Shown piece after piece: positions 9,995 through 17,326 of a DNA stretch of 41,639 nt. Made by a program: the position numbers and the translations under genes. How positions within the stretch are numbered: the first letter of the stretch is position 1; each line of letters begins with the position of its first letter. Origin of the DNA: a virus; the IMG/VR virus record IMGVR_UViG_3300011114_000458, positions 1 to 41,639 of that record; one strand, 5' to 3'. The notes under the pieces are model-generated. The model made no database searches. It had not been told where the DNA came from and was given only the letters and a program-made list of their open reading frames with translations.

Positions 9995-12280
9995 TTATGC
10001 GGGAAGGTATTTGTGTGATTTGCTGTTTATAGCCACACTGTTTTTGCCAGTAGTCTTACGGCGGTTGGCTTGTATACGATCCATCATTTTATATAGCGCC
10101 CGTGCGCCAGCTTCGGTGGAGCCATTACCCAGTTCTGACACAATACGGGCAGGCACAACGAACTCACCATCTGCAAGTCGAGCAGGTTGACGGTCACCCA
10201 CAGTGGCAGGGATTGAATCTGACACGCCATCACCGGGGCCACGCAGGAGCCTGCCACCGTCTGAGTAGCCACCAAGGGAGCCTAGACCACCTTGGGCGTA
10301 ATAGCCTATCATGCCGCCTTTAGCCATTTCACCACTAGTAGCTGGGCTAAATCCACCATTACTATCTGCACCCGTAAAGCCGCTGCCATCAATACTGGCG
10401 GCTGCGCCACTATGTGCCCCCTGCGCTCCACCAGAACCTAAACCTGATCCGCCACCGTATGCAGTGCCTCCACTGTATGCAGGGCCACCCTGCTGCCCAC
10501 CCTGCGGCCTACCAGCTAATTCCCCCGGTGATAGCCCCGTTTCAGGGTCCTTGCTCAGTCCTTCGATGGTTTGCCCTGTTAAACCGTTTTGGGCTTGCTG
10601 CGATAAATAGCCCCCCAAAGAAGTTAGCCCCATGTTTGACAAGGTGCGACCTATCGTTGCAGCTAAACCCCAATTAGGTGTTGTATTAGGTGGGTTCTCT
10701 CCACCAGCGGGGCCACCACTATCACGCATTAGTGTGTCAACACCGGGGTTTGTTTTTTCTTCAGCTTCTTTGATAACGTACCAATGTTTCTTTACGGGAT
10801 CATAACGATATGTTTTCCCATCTGCTGCGAGAAAATCTGGCTTGGGCACATCTGGCAGTGGGGTTACAGGTCTTACATCATCTGTTTTCTTTCTGCCATA
10901 TCCAGAGTAGTCATAGTCAGGATCAAGAGGAATACCACCGCCAACAGCAAGCGCCATCAACCCACCTTTTGCAGCGGAGTCCCGTCCACCTTCTAGCCTT
11001 GGAACAATCACCGGGTTCTCAACCACTTGTCTAGGAACCATCCCAGTTTCATCAATTCGGCGTTGAGTAGGTTGAGTGGGTTCCATAGGTGGTTGTGGCC
11101 TAGGCGGTTCCATAGGCTGTTGCGCTACAGGCCGAGTAGGCTCCATAGGTTGTTGTGTTATAGGCTGAATTGGTTGTTGTGGTGCAGGCTGAATTGGTTG
11201 TTGTACTATGGGTTTTTCTACAAACGTGTTGTTTCGTTGAGCACTACTTGCTGGGTTTTCATAACCAGAGGGGTTTACATTTAACTTACCGGGGGGTAAA
11301 TTGTTTTTATTAATTTCAAAAAGGCGCTCTGTCCGATTTACAGGTGTAAAGTTTTTAGTACCTCTGTTTCCAATATTTACTAAATCTGCGGGAGTTAAAC
11401 TTTGTCCGTTTCTAATGTATGGCATGTTTTCAATAGGGTCTCTTTTGGTGCGACCCCCCGCACCAAAATGCTCTATGCCATCATCCAAAACAAAACCGCC
11501 ATCGGCAGCATACTGAGTTACGTAAGTAGGCCCAAAATAACCCCGTTGAGCAGAACTGCCTGTGTCTCTTTGATACGGAAGTTGTTGTCTGTTAATGTTT
11601 ACATTTGCATATCTGGGGTCAAACTTTATTTGCTCAAAAGTTGGTACTGATGTTTGGTCTTGACTTGATAGGGCTGACAACAACGGAGCGCCAAGCATCG
11701 CAGCGCCTTGGAGTTTACTACCGCCACCAATTGCGCTGAACGCACCCATTGGGTTTTTAAACCCCTCTGTTACGCCTCTTGATAATCTATCAAAGTTAGA
11801 AGCTCCCTTTTGCGCTGCGTTACTTGCTTGTGCTTGAAGTAGATCGTAGTCTCCACTTACGCTACTGGCCCCAGAGGGCAGTGCAGCGGTTGCTGCTTCA
11901 GCGCCAATTGCGGATTCACCAAAATTCATCAGCCCTCCGGCAATACCTGATCCACCATAAGCACCCAGACCTGCCATGAGTCCTTTGCCTAAGTCTTTGC
12001 TGGTCAAAGCTGTTAGACCGCCGACACCTAAAGCTGCCATAAAGGGGGTGATGGCTCCTCCTGAGAAGAATGTGGCTGCACCGCCAAGGAGAGTTGGTAA
12101 CAAACTATCTAGGAAACCTGCTTCAGGCAACCCTGTTTGGGGGTTAATGGTTAGGGTTCCTCCATGTGCCATAGCCAGACTTTGCAGACCTGCTACCTCA
12201 CGGGGGGACATGTGGACAAGGGTCGAGTCTGGGCCTCTGCCTTGAGCAGACATGTGGTTGGCTAGTTGGTATAAGCTCAT
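9995..12280 (-). CDS. Virion structural protein with conserved phage C-terminal motif
   Basis: 761 aa; its ATG overlaps the stop of the upstream 105-aa gene by four bases. The N-terminal ~120 residues have Gly/Ala-rich hydrophobic helices (AALGVGGLTAL, GLGAYGGSGIAGG) that could touch a membrane. The middle is Pro/Gln-rich (QPIQPITQQPMEP). The A-x-GG motif occurs several times (YAADGG, AAKGG, MAKGGMIGYYAQGG). Near residues 680-735 lies a stretch I have seen in many phage structural proteins: GPGDG.SDSIPA, then PARLADGEFVVPA, then LGNGSTEAGA..LY.MMDRI. That motif usually lies at the end of tail or internal virion proteins of unknown mechanism. A role as virion or ejection protein is inferred. 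Confidence 0.85.
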   Translation of the reverse strand: MSLYQLANHMSAQGRGPDSTLVHMSPREVAGLQSLAMAHGGTLTINPQTGLPEAGFLDSLLPTLLGGAATFFSGGAITPFMAALGVGGLTALTSKDLGKGLMAGLGAYGGSGIAGGLMNFGESAIGAEAATAALPSGASSVSGDYDLLQAQASNAAQKGASNFDRLSRGVTEGFKNPMGAFSAIGGGSKLQGAAMLGAPLLSALSSQDQTSVPTFEQIKFDPRYANVNINRQQLPYQRDTGSSAQRGYFGPTYVTQYAADGGFVLDDGIEHFGAGGRTKRDPIENMPYIRNGQSLTPADLVNIGNRGTKNFTPVNRTERLFEINKNNLPPGKLNVNPSGYENPASSAQRNNTFVEKPIVQQPIQPAPQQPIQPITQQPMEPTRPVAQQPMEPPRPQPPMEPTQPTQRRIDETGMVPRQVVENPVIVPRLEGGRDSAAKGGLMALAVGGGIPLDPDYDYSGYGRKKTDDVRPVTPLPDVPKPDFLAADGKTYRYDPVKKHWYVIKEAEEKTNPGVDTLMRDSGGPAGGENPPNTTPNWGLAATIGRTLSNMGLTSLGGYLSQQAQNGLTGQTIEGLSKDPETGLSPGELAGRPQGGQQGGPAYSGGTAYGGGSGLGSGGAQGAHSGAAASIDGSGFTGADSNGGFSPATSGEMAKGGMIGYYAQGGLGSLGGYSDGGRLLRGPGDGVSDSIPATVGDRQPARLADGEFVVPARIVSELGNGSTEAGARALYKMMDRIQANRRKTTGKNSVAINSKSHKYLPA

Positions 12281-12594
12281 AATGCAGTCTTTATTTTAAG
12301 CGTTTGGTTGTTGCTCATCACCCCATTCTGGGTATCTCTGTAAACGTCTCCGATCCGCAAATTGGCAAAGTCAAGGTCTGTGGGCAAGCTGGGGGATGTG
12401 CCAGACGTAGGGAAGAAGCTCAAACCCGATACTACATTGGTTCCGTTGGTCTGGGTAGACCCCGCCATTGGCCCTGCGTTGTCGAGTTGGTTGAAGTACA
12501 GGCGCAACAGACTCAACAGTTGGTTCATGTAAACAGGGTCATACTCCTGTGGGGGGCTGGGTAGCCGGGGGGCTACTACGTTCTTTTGTGCCAT
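12277..12594 (-). CDS. Small conserved tail/virion protein
   Basis: 105 aa, ATG start, joined to its upstream neighbour by a TGATG junction and to its downstream neighbour by a 4-base overlap, so all three are probably translationally coupled. The sequence is soluble with Pro-rich ends (APRLPSPPQEYDPVYMNQLL) and a helical patch (LSLLRLYFNQLDN). Small proteins with this kind of N-terminus followed by LSLLRLYFNQLDN-like helices are common beside phage tail hub genes. Exact role unknown. Confidence 0.8.
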   Translation of the reverse strand: MAQKNVVAPRLPSPPQEYDPVYMNQLLSLLRLYFNQLDNAGPMAGSTQTNGTNVVSGLSFFPTSGTSPSLPTDLDFANLRIGDVYRDTQNGVMSNNQTLKIKTAL

Positions 12595-14690
12595 CAGCGT
12601 CTGCCATCAGGACGAAGGTCAATTCTAGGAGCGCCCATCTGCCACTGTGTGCCAAGGGTGGTGGATGTTATCTTCATGGACATCTGCCGCGCCCTGACCC
12701 GGATATTCAACTGCCCGTTGTAGGTGTCTAGGTCAATGGGGTATGTCTGGGTCGCCGTAACCACGCCCTCTGCGCTGCTACTATCTCCGCCGACTGACTT
12801 GGGGCTGTTGTAGCCAGAGCCAGAGTTCTGTAGCGGCAGAAGCTGCATGGTCAGGCTGGGTGTTGTCCCAGCAGTAGACCCGTTGAAAGTCAGGTCGGGC
12901 AGCATCCTCCAGACAAAAGCAAAGTTGTGCCCATCGCCAATGTCAAACTGGGATGAGGTGATGAATGCAGTAATTGGAAGAGCGGCGGCTAATGTTCCGT
13001 CATCTACGCCCAGTTCGTGGTTCACAAGGTTGCTGCTGTAGGTGGCTGCAACGGGATAGTCTTGAAGGCCACTGTCCAGCCATGCGGTACGGGCCATAGA
13101 ACCGTAGTACCAGATGTTTTCTAGGTAGTTGTAGACCACATAGCTGTCGTTGGTGGTAGAGCCATCACTAGGGTAGAACCACCAAACCTCATTAAAACCT
13201 TCATTGGTGGATGCGTAAACCTGCTCAAACTGTACTCGGTCAATGTCGTTGTAAACATACCTGAGTAGGTCACAGTTAAGGGTCTGTAGCCGCCCATCGT
13301 ACTTGTAGAACTTGTCTACGCCCATCCAGTAGATGGTTCCCGCCGCTATAGTAACTGCGTTGGGGCCAACAATAGAAATGTTGTCGCCGAGTAACTGTGA
13401 CCCCCAAACATAGGGAGGGCCAAGGTATTGAAGAGAATACATTGCAGAATCTGTAAAGATCACAATCTCTTGCTTGCTTTGAATGGCAGTGACAATGGTG
13501 GAGCCGTGGGACAGACCAATGCTGCCCGACTGATTGGTAATGGAGGGCGTCCACATGGTTGGGTCTTCTTGGTCTGACCACCGAACCAGCATGGGGTTTA
13601 CCACAGAAGAACCATAGTCATTGGTTCCAAAGCAAATCACAAACCGGCTGGCGTCAGAGATAAGGAAGAAAATTTGACTTAGCGGAACGCTACTTGCTGT
13701 TGGCAATATTGACAACAAAACACCTCTTTGGGATATTTTGTGTGTACCAGACTGACTGACTGAGGAGATGATGAGCGCCCCTGTGGGGGTCAGAGACAGA
13801 TTAAACGTGGTTGCTGATACATACCGGGTGTAGTAAATCGTGCCTACTAACAGACCTGTGGGCAATGCGTCAGAGGTTTCAAAAACAATTGGGGTCAGAT
13901 CAGGCAGATTTAGTGTGGTGGTAACAACGCAGGGGCTGGCAATCGTCATGGTCACCGTGGGTGCTACGTAGCCAATAGTGGCATCCCAGTAATACAGAGG
14001 CCCACCCCTTGGGCCATACAGCAGGTCTTCACCAAAGTTAAATTGGTTCCAAATCCTTAATGATTCCGCAGAGGCCGCACTGTTTCCCCAAGACCCAGAA
14101 CTCCATGCGCCAGAACCCCATCCAGACAAAGGCGCAGCGTAGCTTGGGCCGGGGTTGACTTGGTACACAGCATAGACCGTTCCCCCGCCAGAAGCAGTGG
14201 ATGTTGCAGCAGATGTAAACGTAATGGTGTAGCTGGAACCGGCTGAGTAGGTTAGCTGAAACTCTCCCAGTATGGTCAGGCCACCTACCGCCGTGCTGCC
14301 TGTAAACGTCACATAGCCATTGTTGATGTAGCCGCCAGTGGCGTCCGTGACTGTGACTGTGGCAGAGCCGCTAACTGTGGCAAACGGATTGGTTAGTGTG
14401 TGGACGGTCTGCGTGGGCGTGATGTCGTAGTAATAACCGCCGTTGGCTATGTAGAACTTGAGGTTTGTGCCAACCCCAATGAGGTTTTGGTAACTCAGCG
14501 TGACCCAGTTCCACAGGGAGCGGCAAACACCTAAGAATGTGCTGGCAGAGATGCGTAACCAACCGCCTATCTTTTCGGGTGTGCCTTGCCGAAACCGGAC
14601 GTTATCCGACTCATAATAGCCGCCTTCAGCGGAGTATCTGGTGTTCTCCCTGTTTACACCCGGCTTGAGTTGAATTTTCTGTAACGGCAT
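12594..14690 (-). CDS. Tail nozzle/hub protein (P22 gp10-like), with inserted beta domains
   Basis: 698 aa. The start (LKPGVNRENTRYSAEGGYYE, then DNVRFRQGTPEKIGGW) is typical of podovirus tail hub/nozzle or DNA-stabilisation proteins related to P22 gp10. The body carries beta-propeller-like strands (DEVWW-like FNEVWWFYPSDG, YVVYNYLENIWYYGSMAR). Two Thr/Ser/Gly-rich insertions stand out: about residues 104-183 (GYINNGYVTFTGSTAVGG...) and about 243-320 (LPDLTPIVFETSDALPTGLL...). They look like exchangeable Ig-like domains. The protein would close the connector and hold the packaged genome. It lies just downstream of the lysozyme gene, eight bases apart. The family call rests on motif memory, not a search. 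Confidence 0.8.
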   Translation of the reverse strand: MPLQKIQLKPGVNRENTRYSAEGGYYESDNVRFRQGTPEKIGGWLRISASTFLGVCRSLWNWVTLSYQNLIGVGTNLKFYIANGGYYYDITPTQTVHTLTNPFATVSGSATVTVTDATGGYINNGYVTFTGSTAVGGLTILGEFQLTYSAGSSYTITFTSAATSTASGGGTVYAVYQVNPGPSYAAPLSGWGSGAWSSGSWGNSAASAESLRIWNQFNFGEDLLYGPRGGPLYYWDATIGYVAPTVTMTIASPCVVTTTLNLPDLTPIVFETSDALPTGLLVGTIYYTRYVSATTFNLSLTPTGALIISSVSQSGTHKISQRGVLLSILPTASSVPLSQIFFLISDASRFVICFGTNDYGSSVVNPMLVRWSDQEDPTMWTPSITNQSGSIGLSHGSTIVTAIQSKQEIVIFTDSAMYSLQYLGPPYVWGSQLLGDNISIVGPNAVTIAAGTIYWMGVDKFYKYDGRLQTLNCDLLRYVYNDIDRVQFEQVYASTNEGFNEVWWFYPSDGSTTNDSYVVYNYLENIWYYGSMARTAWLDSGLQDYPVAATYSSNLVNHELGVDDGTLAAALPITAFITSSQFDIGDGHNFAFVWRMLPDLTFNGSTAGTTPSLTMQLLPLQNSGSGYNSPKSVGGDSSSAEGVVTATQTYPIDLDTYNGQLNIRVRARQMSMKITSTTLGTQWQMGAPRIDLRPDGRR

Positions 14691-14698
14691 TTTTCATC

Positions 14699-15175
14699 CT
14701 AAGACAGGAACAGGGCACGTTCGTCATTGCGGCGCTTGACCAACCCCGGCAGGATTTTACCCCCGCCCCTCGTAAACTTCAAGAACTCGTCGGCAGCTTC
14801 TTGCGTCTCGCCCCGAAGAACCTTTTGACGGAGGGTTGATCGTTGTACGCCCCCCAGACCCAAATTAAAAGCAAAGCTGACAAGAGCATCGTTCTGACCT
14901 GCGGTAAGCACCACAGGAAAAAGTCTGGCGACCCCAACTTCAAATCGCTGGAGATCAGCACTAAGGATTCCATCTACTTCCCCCGCTGAAAAAGTACGAT
15001 TATCATTTTGTTCCAACGGGAAAGCGTCTCTCTGATCCAACGGTAAACGTCCTTGATCCGGGTATAAAACATGGCCTACTCCTACGGTGTGAAGACGCGC
15101 ACTGCAAATATATGGCCGGTAACGGACACCCTCCCAATGCTTGATGAGTTGTATCCCTCGGGCCGATATCTTCAT
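14699..15175 (-). CDS. Endolysin, GH24 lysozyme (muramidase)
   Basis: 158 aa, ATG start. It hydrolyses the beta-1,4 bond between MurNAc and GlcNAc in peptidoglycan. The GH24 core is visible: HWEGVRYRPYICSARLHTVG gives Glu15, Cys24 and Thr30, which is the E-8aa-D/C-5aa-T spacing of T4/P22-type lysozymes, with Cys in the position where T4 has Asp. Then come VGVGH and the helical second lobe (LTAGQNDALVSFAFNLGLGG, LPGLVKRRNDERALFL). There is no signal peptide or SAR helix, so export should depend on the holin encoded upstream. The start lies at the -35 box of the opposite-strand HNH promoter and has no strong ribosome site, suggesting that the HNH insertion changed its leader. Confidence 0.92.
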   Translation of the reverse strand: MKISARGIQLIKHWEGVRYRPYICSARLHTVGVGHVLYPDQGRLPLDQRDAFPLEQNDNRTFSAGEVDGILSADLQRFEVGVARLFPVVLTAGQNDALVSFAFNLGLGGVQRSTLRQKVLRGETQEAADEFLKFTRGGGKILPGLVKRRNDERALFLS

Positions 15176-15176
15176 C

Positions 15177-15205
15177 TTGCTACCCTATCAGTGTCATGCT
15201 ACAAT
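15177..15205 (+). promoter_or_regulatory. Sigma70-like promoter for the HNH gene
   Basis: TTGCTA at 15177-15182 and TACAAT at 15200-15205 are separated by exactly 17 bases. The -10 box is preceded by TGC, giving an extended -10 (TGCTACAAT). The first codon of the HNH gene lies about 28 bases further on, after AGGAG. It points opposite to the surrounding late operon. Confidence 0.6.
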
Positions 15206-15233
15206 ATGGACTCAACAATCCATAGGAGCAGCC

Positions 15234-15794
15234 ATGAACCCGATGAAAGTTATTGAAAAAAATGCTGTTTGGTTTGTCTATGCTGACGGCAGTATTTGGA
15301 ATGAAGGCAGAAACAGGATTACCAAACGCACTAGAAATGGCAAAGAACAAACTTTTACAAGCCAGTTCCCATCGGTCAAACTTTCGCCGTTCTTGAGCCG
15401 TGCTGGTTATCTTACTGTTGCTACCTTGACAAATGGCAAACGCCCCAAGGTTTTTGTGCATCGTCTTATTGCAATGTGTTTTGTGGCCGGTTACAAACCG
15501 GGGCTTACTGTTAACCACATCAACGGTATAAAAACTGACAATAGACCTGAGAATCTGGAGTGGGTTACTTTGGCGCAAAACACCAAACACGAATGGAAAA
15601 CGGGCCTTGTTGATTTGCGGGGTGAAAAACAGCCAAATCACAAACTTACGCAAAAACAAGTGATACACATCCGCAGGGCATTGCGACTTGGCGTCCCTGC
15701 CAATTCTTTGTCCATCATTGCCAACGTAAGCCCCTCCACCGTTCACCTTATTGAAAAAGGAAAACGCTGGGCTAGTGTCTACGATACTGAATAA
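15234..15794 (+). CDS. HNH homing endonuclease
   Basis: 186 aa. I chose the ATG at 15234 because it has AGGAG seven bases upstream and the promoter ends before it; a longer in-frame reading would start within the -35 region. The HNH_3-type core is clear: VHRLIAMCF (76-84), NHINGIKTDNRPENLEW (94-110). A C-terminal helix-turn-helix-like part (KLTQKQVIHIRRAL, then NVSPSTVHLIEKGKRWA) probably binds DNA. Such enzymes cut phage DNA lacking the insertion and spread by gene conversion. The gene is the only + strand gene in the first 37 kb, lies between holin and lysozyme, ends six bases before the convergent holin stop, and has its own promoter: all signs of a mobile free-standing element. Confidence 0.9.
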   Translation: MNPMKVIEKNAVWFVYADGSIWNEGRNRITKRTRNGKEQTFTSQFPSVKLSPFLSRAGYLTVATLTNGKRPKVFVHRLIAMCFVAGYKPGLTVNHINGIKTDNRPENLEWVTLAQNTKHEWKTGLVDLRGEKQPNHKLTQKQVIHIRRALRLGVPANSLSIIANVSPSTVHLIEKGKRWASVYDTE

Positions 15795-15799
15795 GACTT

Positions 15800-16291
15800 T
15801 CAATCCTTGCCACCTTTGAACGCTCTGCCGCCAAAATGGAAGCTGATGATGCTGGCAAAGATGATCTGGGTGTCGGCGTCCCAGAGTTTTGCAATCAGCA
15901 CATCAAAGGCAATGTCCCGCTGCCATGCGTAAACAAAGCCGCCGATCTCCACGAAGGCAAACAAGGCAAAGAATCCGTAGGTCAGTATTGGGCGCACACC
16001 GGAACGCAGGTTAATCATCCACTGGCTGGCTCCCTGCCCAATGGCTATGTCGTGGGCGTACAGTGCGGCTCGTTCTGATGCCTCGGCTTCGATGGCCTGA
16101 CCTTCTACTTTGATCTCCTCCACCCGCTGCTGCGCTTCAAAGCCAGCCTTGCGTAGCTCAAGCTCACGCTCAATCTGGAGTTGGGCCATTGCCATTTCAT
16201 GCTTTTTGTCAGCACGATCTTGGAAAAAACCCAGCAGTTTAGGCAAGCCGCCAGCAAGAAAGGAGACTAGGGTGGAGAGTAAGGTCAGCAT
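15800..16291 (-). CDS. Holin, three-transmembrane type
   Basis: 163 aa. Membrane segments can be seen at about residues 2-22 (TLLSTLVSFLAGGLPKLLGF), 101-121 (LTYGFFALFAFVEIGGFVYA) and 134-152 (ending IIFASIISFHFGG). Between the first two is a charged Glu/Lys/Arg/Gln helix (about 27-90), likely cytoplasmic and coiled-coil. This layout fits the 3-TM holins found in phages and gene transfer agents. It should form the lesion that lets the cytoplasmic lysozyme reach the wall. Its ATG overlaps the preceding membrane gene by seven bases. The HNH gene separates it from the lysozyme. Confidence 0.75.
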   Translation of the reverse strand: MLTLLSTLVSFLAGGLPKLLGFFQDRADKKHEMAMAQLQIERELELRKAGFEAQQRVEEIKVEGQAIEAEASERAALYAHDIAIGQGASQWMINLRSGVRPILTYGFFALFAFVEIGGFVYAWQRDIAFDVLIAKLWDADTQIIFASIISFHFGGRAFKGGKD

Positions 16292-16512
16292 TTCTTTTCG
16301 CCCTCGTCGTGAGACAGTTTAATTCCAGCCAATAAGCCAATGAAGCCGCCGACAATGGTTTGAAATGCAGGGCCAACAAGTTCAAAAATCTTGTTGTTGT
16401 CCACCTTGTCGTCAAACAGTCCAAGCAACATGACACCAGACATTGACAGAACAACAATACACAAGGTCATGCTGACCATCAAAGTGACAAAGAAGGTGAG
16501 TTTGGCTTTCAT
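16285..16512 (-). CDS. Small two-helix membrane protein of the lysis cassette
   Basis: 75 aa. There are two hydrophobic segments: residues 5-33 (LTFFVTLMVSMTLCIVVLSM and beyond) and about 50-66 (AFQTIVGGFIGLLAGIKL). A charged C-terminus follows, ending in EGEKKC. The start overlaps the upstream gene by four bases (ATGA). It could be a holin, antiholin or pinholin partner of the three-helix holin next to it. I recognise no specific family. Confidence 0.75.
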   Translation of the reverse strand: MKAKLTFFVTLMVSMTLCIVVLSMSGVMLLGLFDDKVDNNKIFELVGPAFQTIVGGFIGLLAGIKLSHDEGEKKC

Positions 16513-16661
16513 TTGTCTTTCCGGTTGAATATCTCAAACAGACTTTTAACCTTTTCTTCCAACACGGCAATCTTGATATCCATCTTTGCCAGCACAATAA
16601 TCAGCGTAATCAGCGCCAGCAGCATGGGCCAGCCTTTTGCTAATGCATCAAAAAACTCCAC
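16509..16661 (-). CDS. Tiny single-helix membrane protein, GTG start
   Basis: 50 aa, read from a GTG at 16661 (MEFFDALAKGWPMLLALITL, then IIVLAKMDIKIAVLEEKVKS). One membrane helix covers about residues 11-27, followed by an amphipathic, coiled-coil-like tail. The stop overlaps the next ATG by four bases, and the GTG follows the upstream stop after one base, so the frame fits a tightly packed operon. An ATG two bases earlier leads to a stop after seven codons and is not used. Lysis-related (spanin- or antiholin-like) by position only. Confidence 0.65.
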   Translation of the reverse strand: MEFFDALAKGWPMLLALITLIIVLAKMDIKIAVLEEKVKSLFEIFNRKDK

Positions 16662-16662
16662 A

Positions 16663-16872
16663 TCACAACCCCAGCAATTTCTTTACAAACTCAGCCGCTA
16701 CACCGGGGCCAAACAACACACAAACAATAACACCGTACAACAAATACTCGATGCGAGTCATGCGTTTAGAGCCATCAGCAAAACTCTTCTGGATGCCAGC
16801 GTAACGCTCGGCACAAATTGCTTCATGCACGGATAGTTTGGCCTCGGTCTCGCTGATCATTTTCTCAGTCAT
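16663..16872 (-). CDS. Small protein with C-terminal membrane helix (XhlA/holin-accessory-like)
   Basis: 69 aa. A soluble helical N-terminal half (ETEAKLSVHEAICAERYAGI) is followed by a basic patch (KRMTRIEYLLY) and one hydrophobic helix to the C-terminus (GVIVCVLFGPGVAAEFVKKL). The topology recalls haemolysin XhlA-like accessory proteins of lysis cassettes. Start and stop are packed against the neighbours (4-base overlap upstream). The role is inferred from topology and location. Confidence 0.7.
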   Translation of the reverse strand: MTEKMISETEAKLSVHEAICAERYAGIQKSFADGSKRMTRIEYLLYGVIVCVLFGPGVAAEFVKKLLGL

Positions 16873-17012
16873 GCTGGCTCAGGCTTTGGCACTTGCGCCT
16901 CGGCCTGCTCTTTGATTTTTACAATTAAAGGCCACACCCCTGACTTGCTAGGCAACTCGCCCAAGGTTTGCAGGACAAAATTGATTTCGTTTACGTCGAG
17001 GTCTAAGGTCAT
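16869..17012 (-). CDS. Very small conserved-looking protein
   Basis: 47 aa (MTLDLDVNEINFVLQTLGEL, then PSKSGVWPLIVKIKEQAEAQ, then VPKPEPA). Both ends use ATGA overlaps with the flanking genes, the strongest argument that it is real. It is soluble and probably two short helices. Similar short proteins (LTVxEVNxVLxxLGxLP) follow tail-fibre genes in other phages, as I remember. Function unknown. Confidence 0.65.
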   Translation of the reverse strand: MTLDLDVNEINFVLQTLGELPSKSGVWPLIVKIKEQAEAQVPKPEPA

Positions 17013-17311
17013 GCTTGGCTCCACGGAGTTCCGCTTGCGGTTACGGGATTCTTCTGCAATGCAATTTGTTGGGCGAGTGCCGCTTCAGTCGCAGATTTAT
17101 CGACCCCGCTTGCCCAGCACCAATCAAGCACTTCTTGCATGGTCACGCTTGCATAGGGTATTGTGGGTGTACCTGCCGCCCATGAACAAGTGGAATAGAT
17201 AGAGGCGGTGTAGTCGCCATCTACTGCATTGCAAGTCCAGTGGGCTGTGGTGATGAAACCATTGGCGGTTTCGTAGTTTGTTTGGGTGATTGTCCAAGTG
17301 ATAGTAGTCAT
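17009..17311 (-). CDS. Small tail-fibre-associated protein
   Basis: 100 aa, starting MTTITWTITQTNYETANGFI. It has a beta-rich front half with two cysteines (TAHWTCNAVDGDYTAS) and a helical back half (VDKSATEAALAQQIALQKNP, then VTASGTPW). Short proteins of this pattern commonly follow phage fibre genes and are annotated as conserved phage proteins of unknown function. It starts 15 bases after the fibre gene ends. It could be a fibre chaperone or cap; that is inference. Confidence 0.75.
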   Translation of the reverse strand: MTTITWTITQTNYETANGFITTAHWTCNAVDGDYTASIYSTCSWAAGTPTIPYASVTMQEVLDWCWASGVDKSATEAALAQQIALQKNPVTASGTPWSQA

Positions 17312-17326
17312 AATTTACCTTTCAGT

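Noticed and set aside
15180-15803. 207-aa - strand frame opposite the HNH gene
   Set aside because: The + strand has the HNH motif, promoter and ribosome site; the reverse frame has no known pattern.
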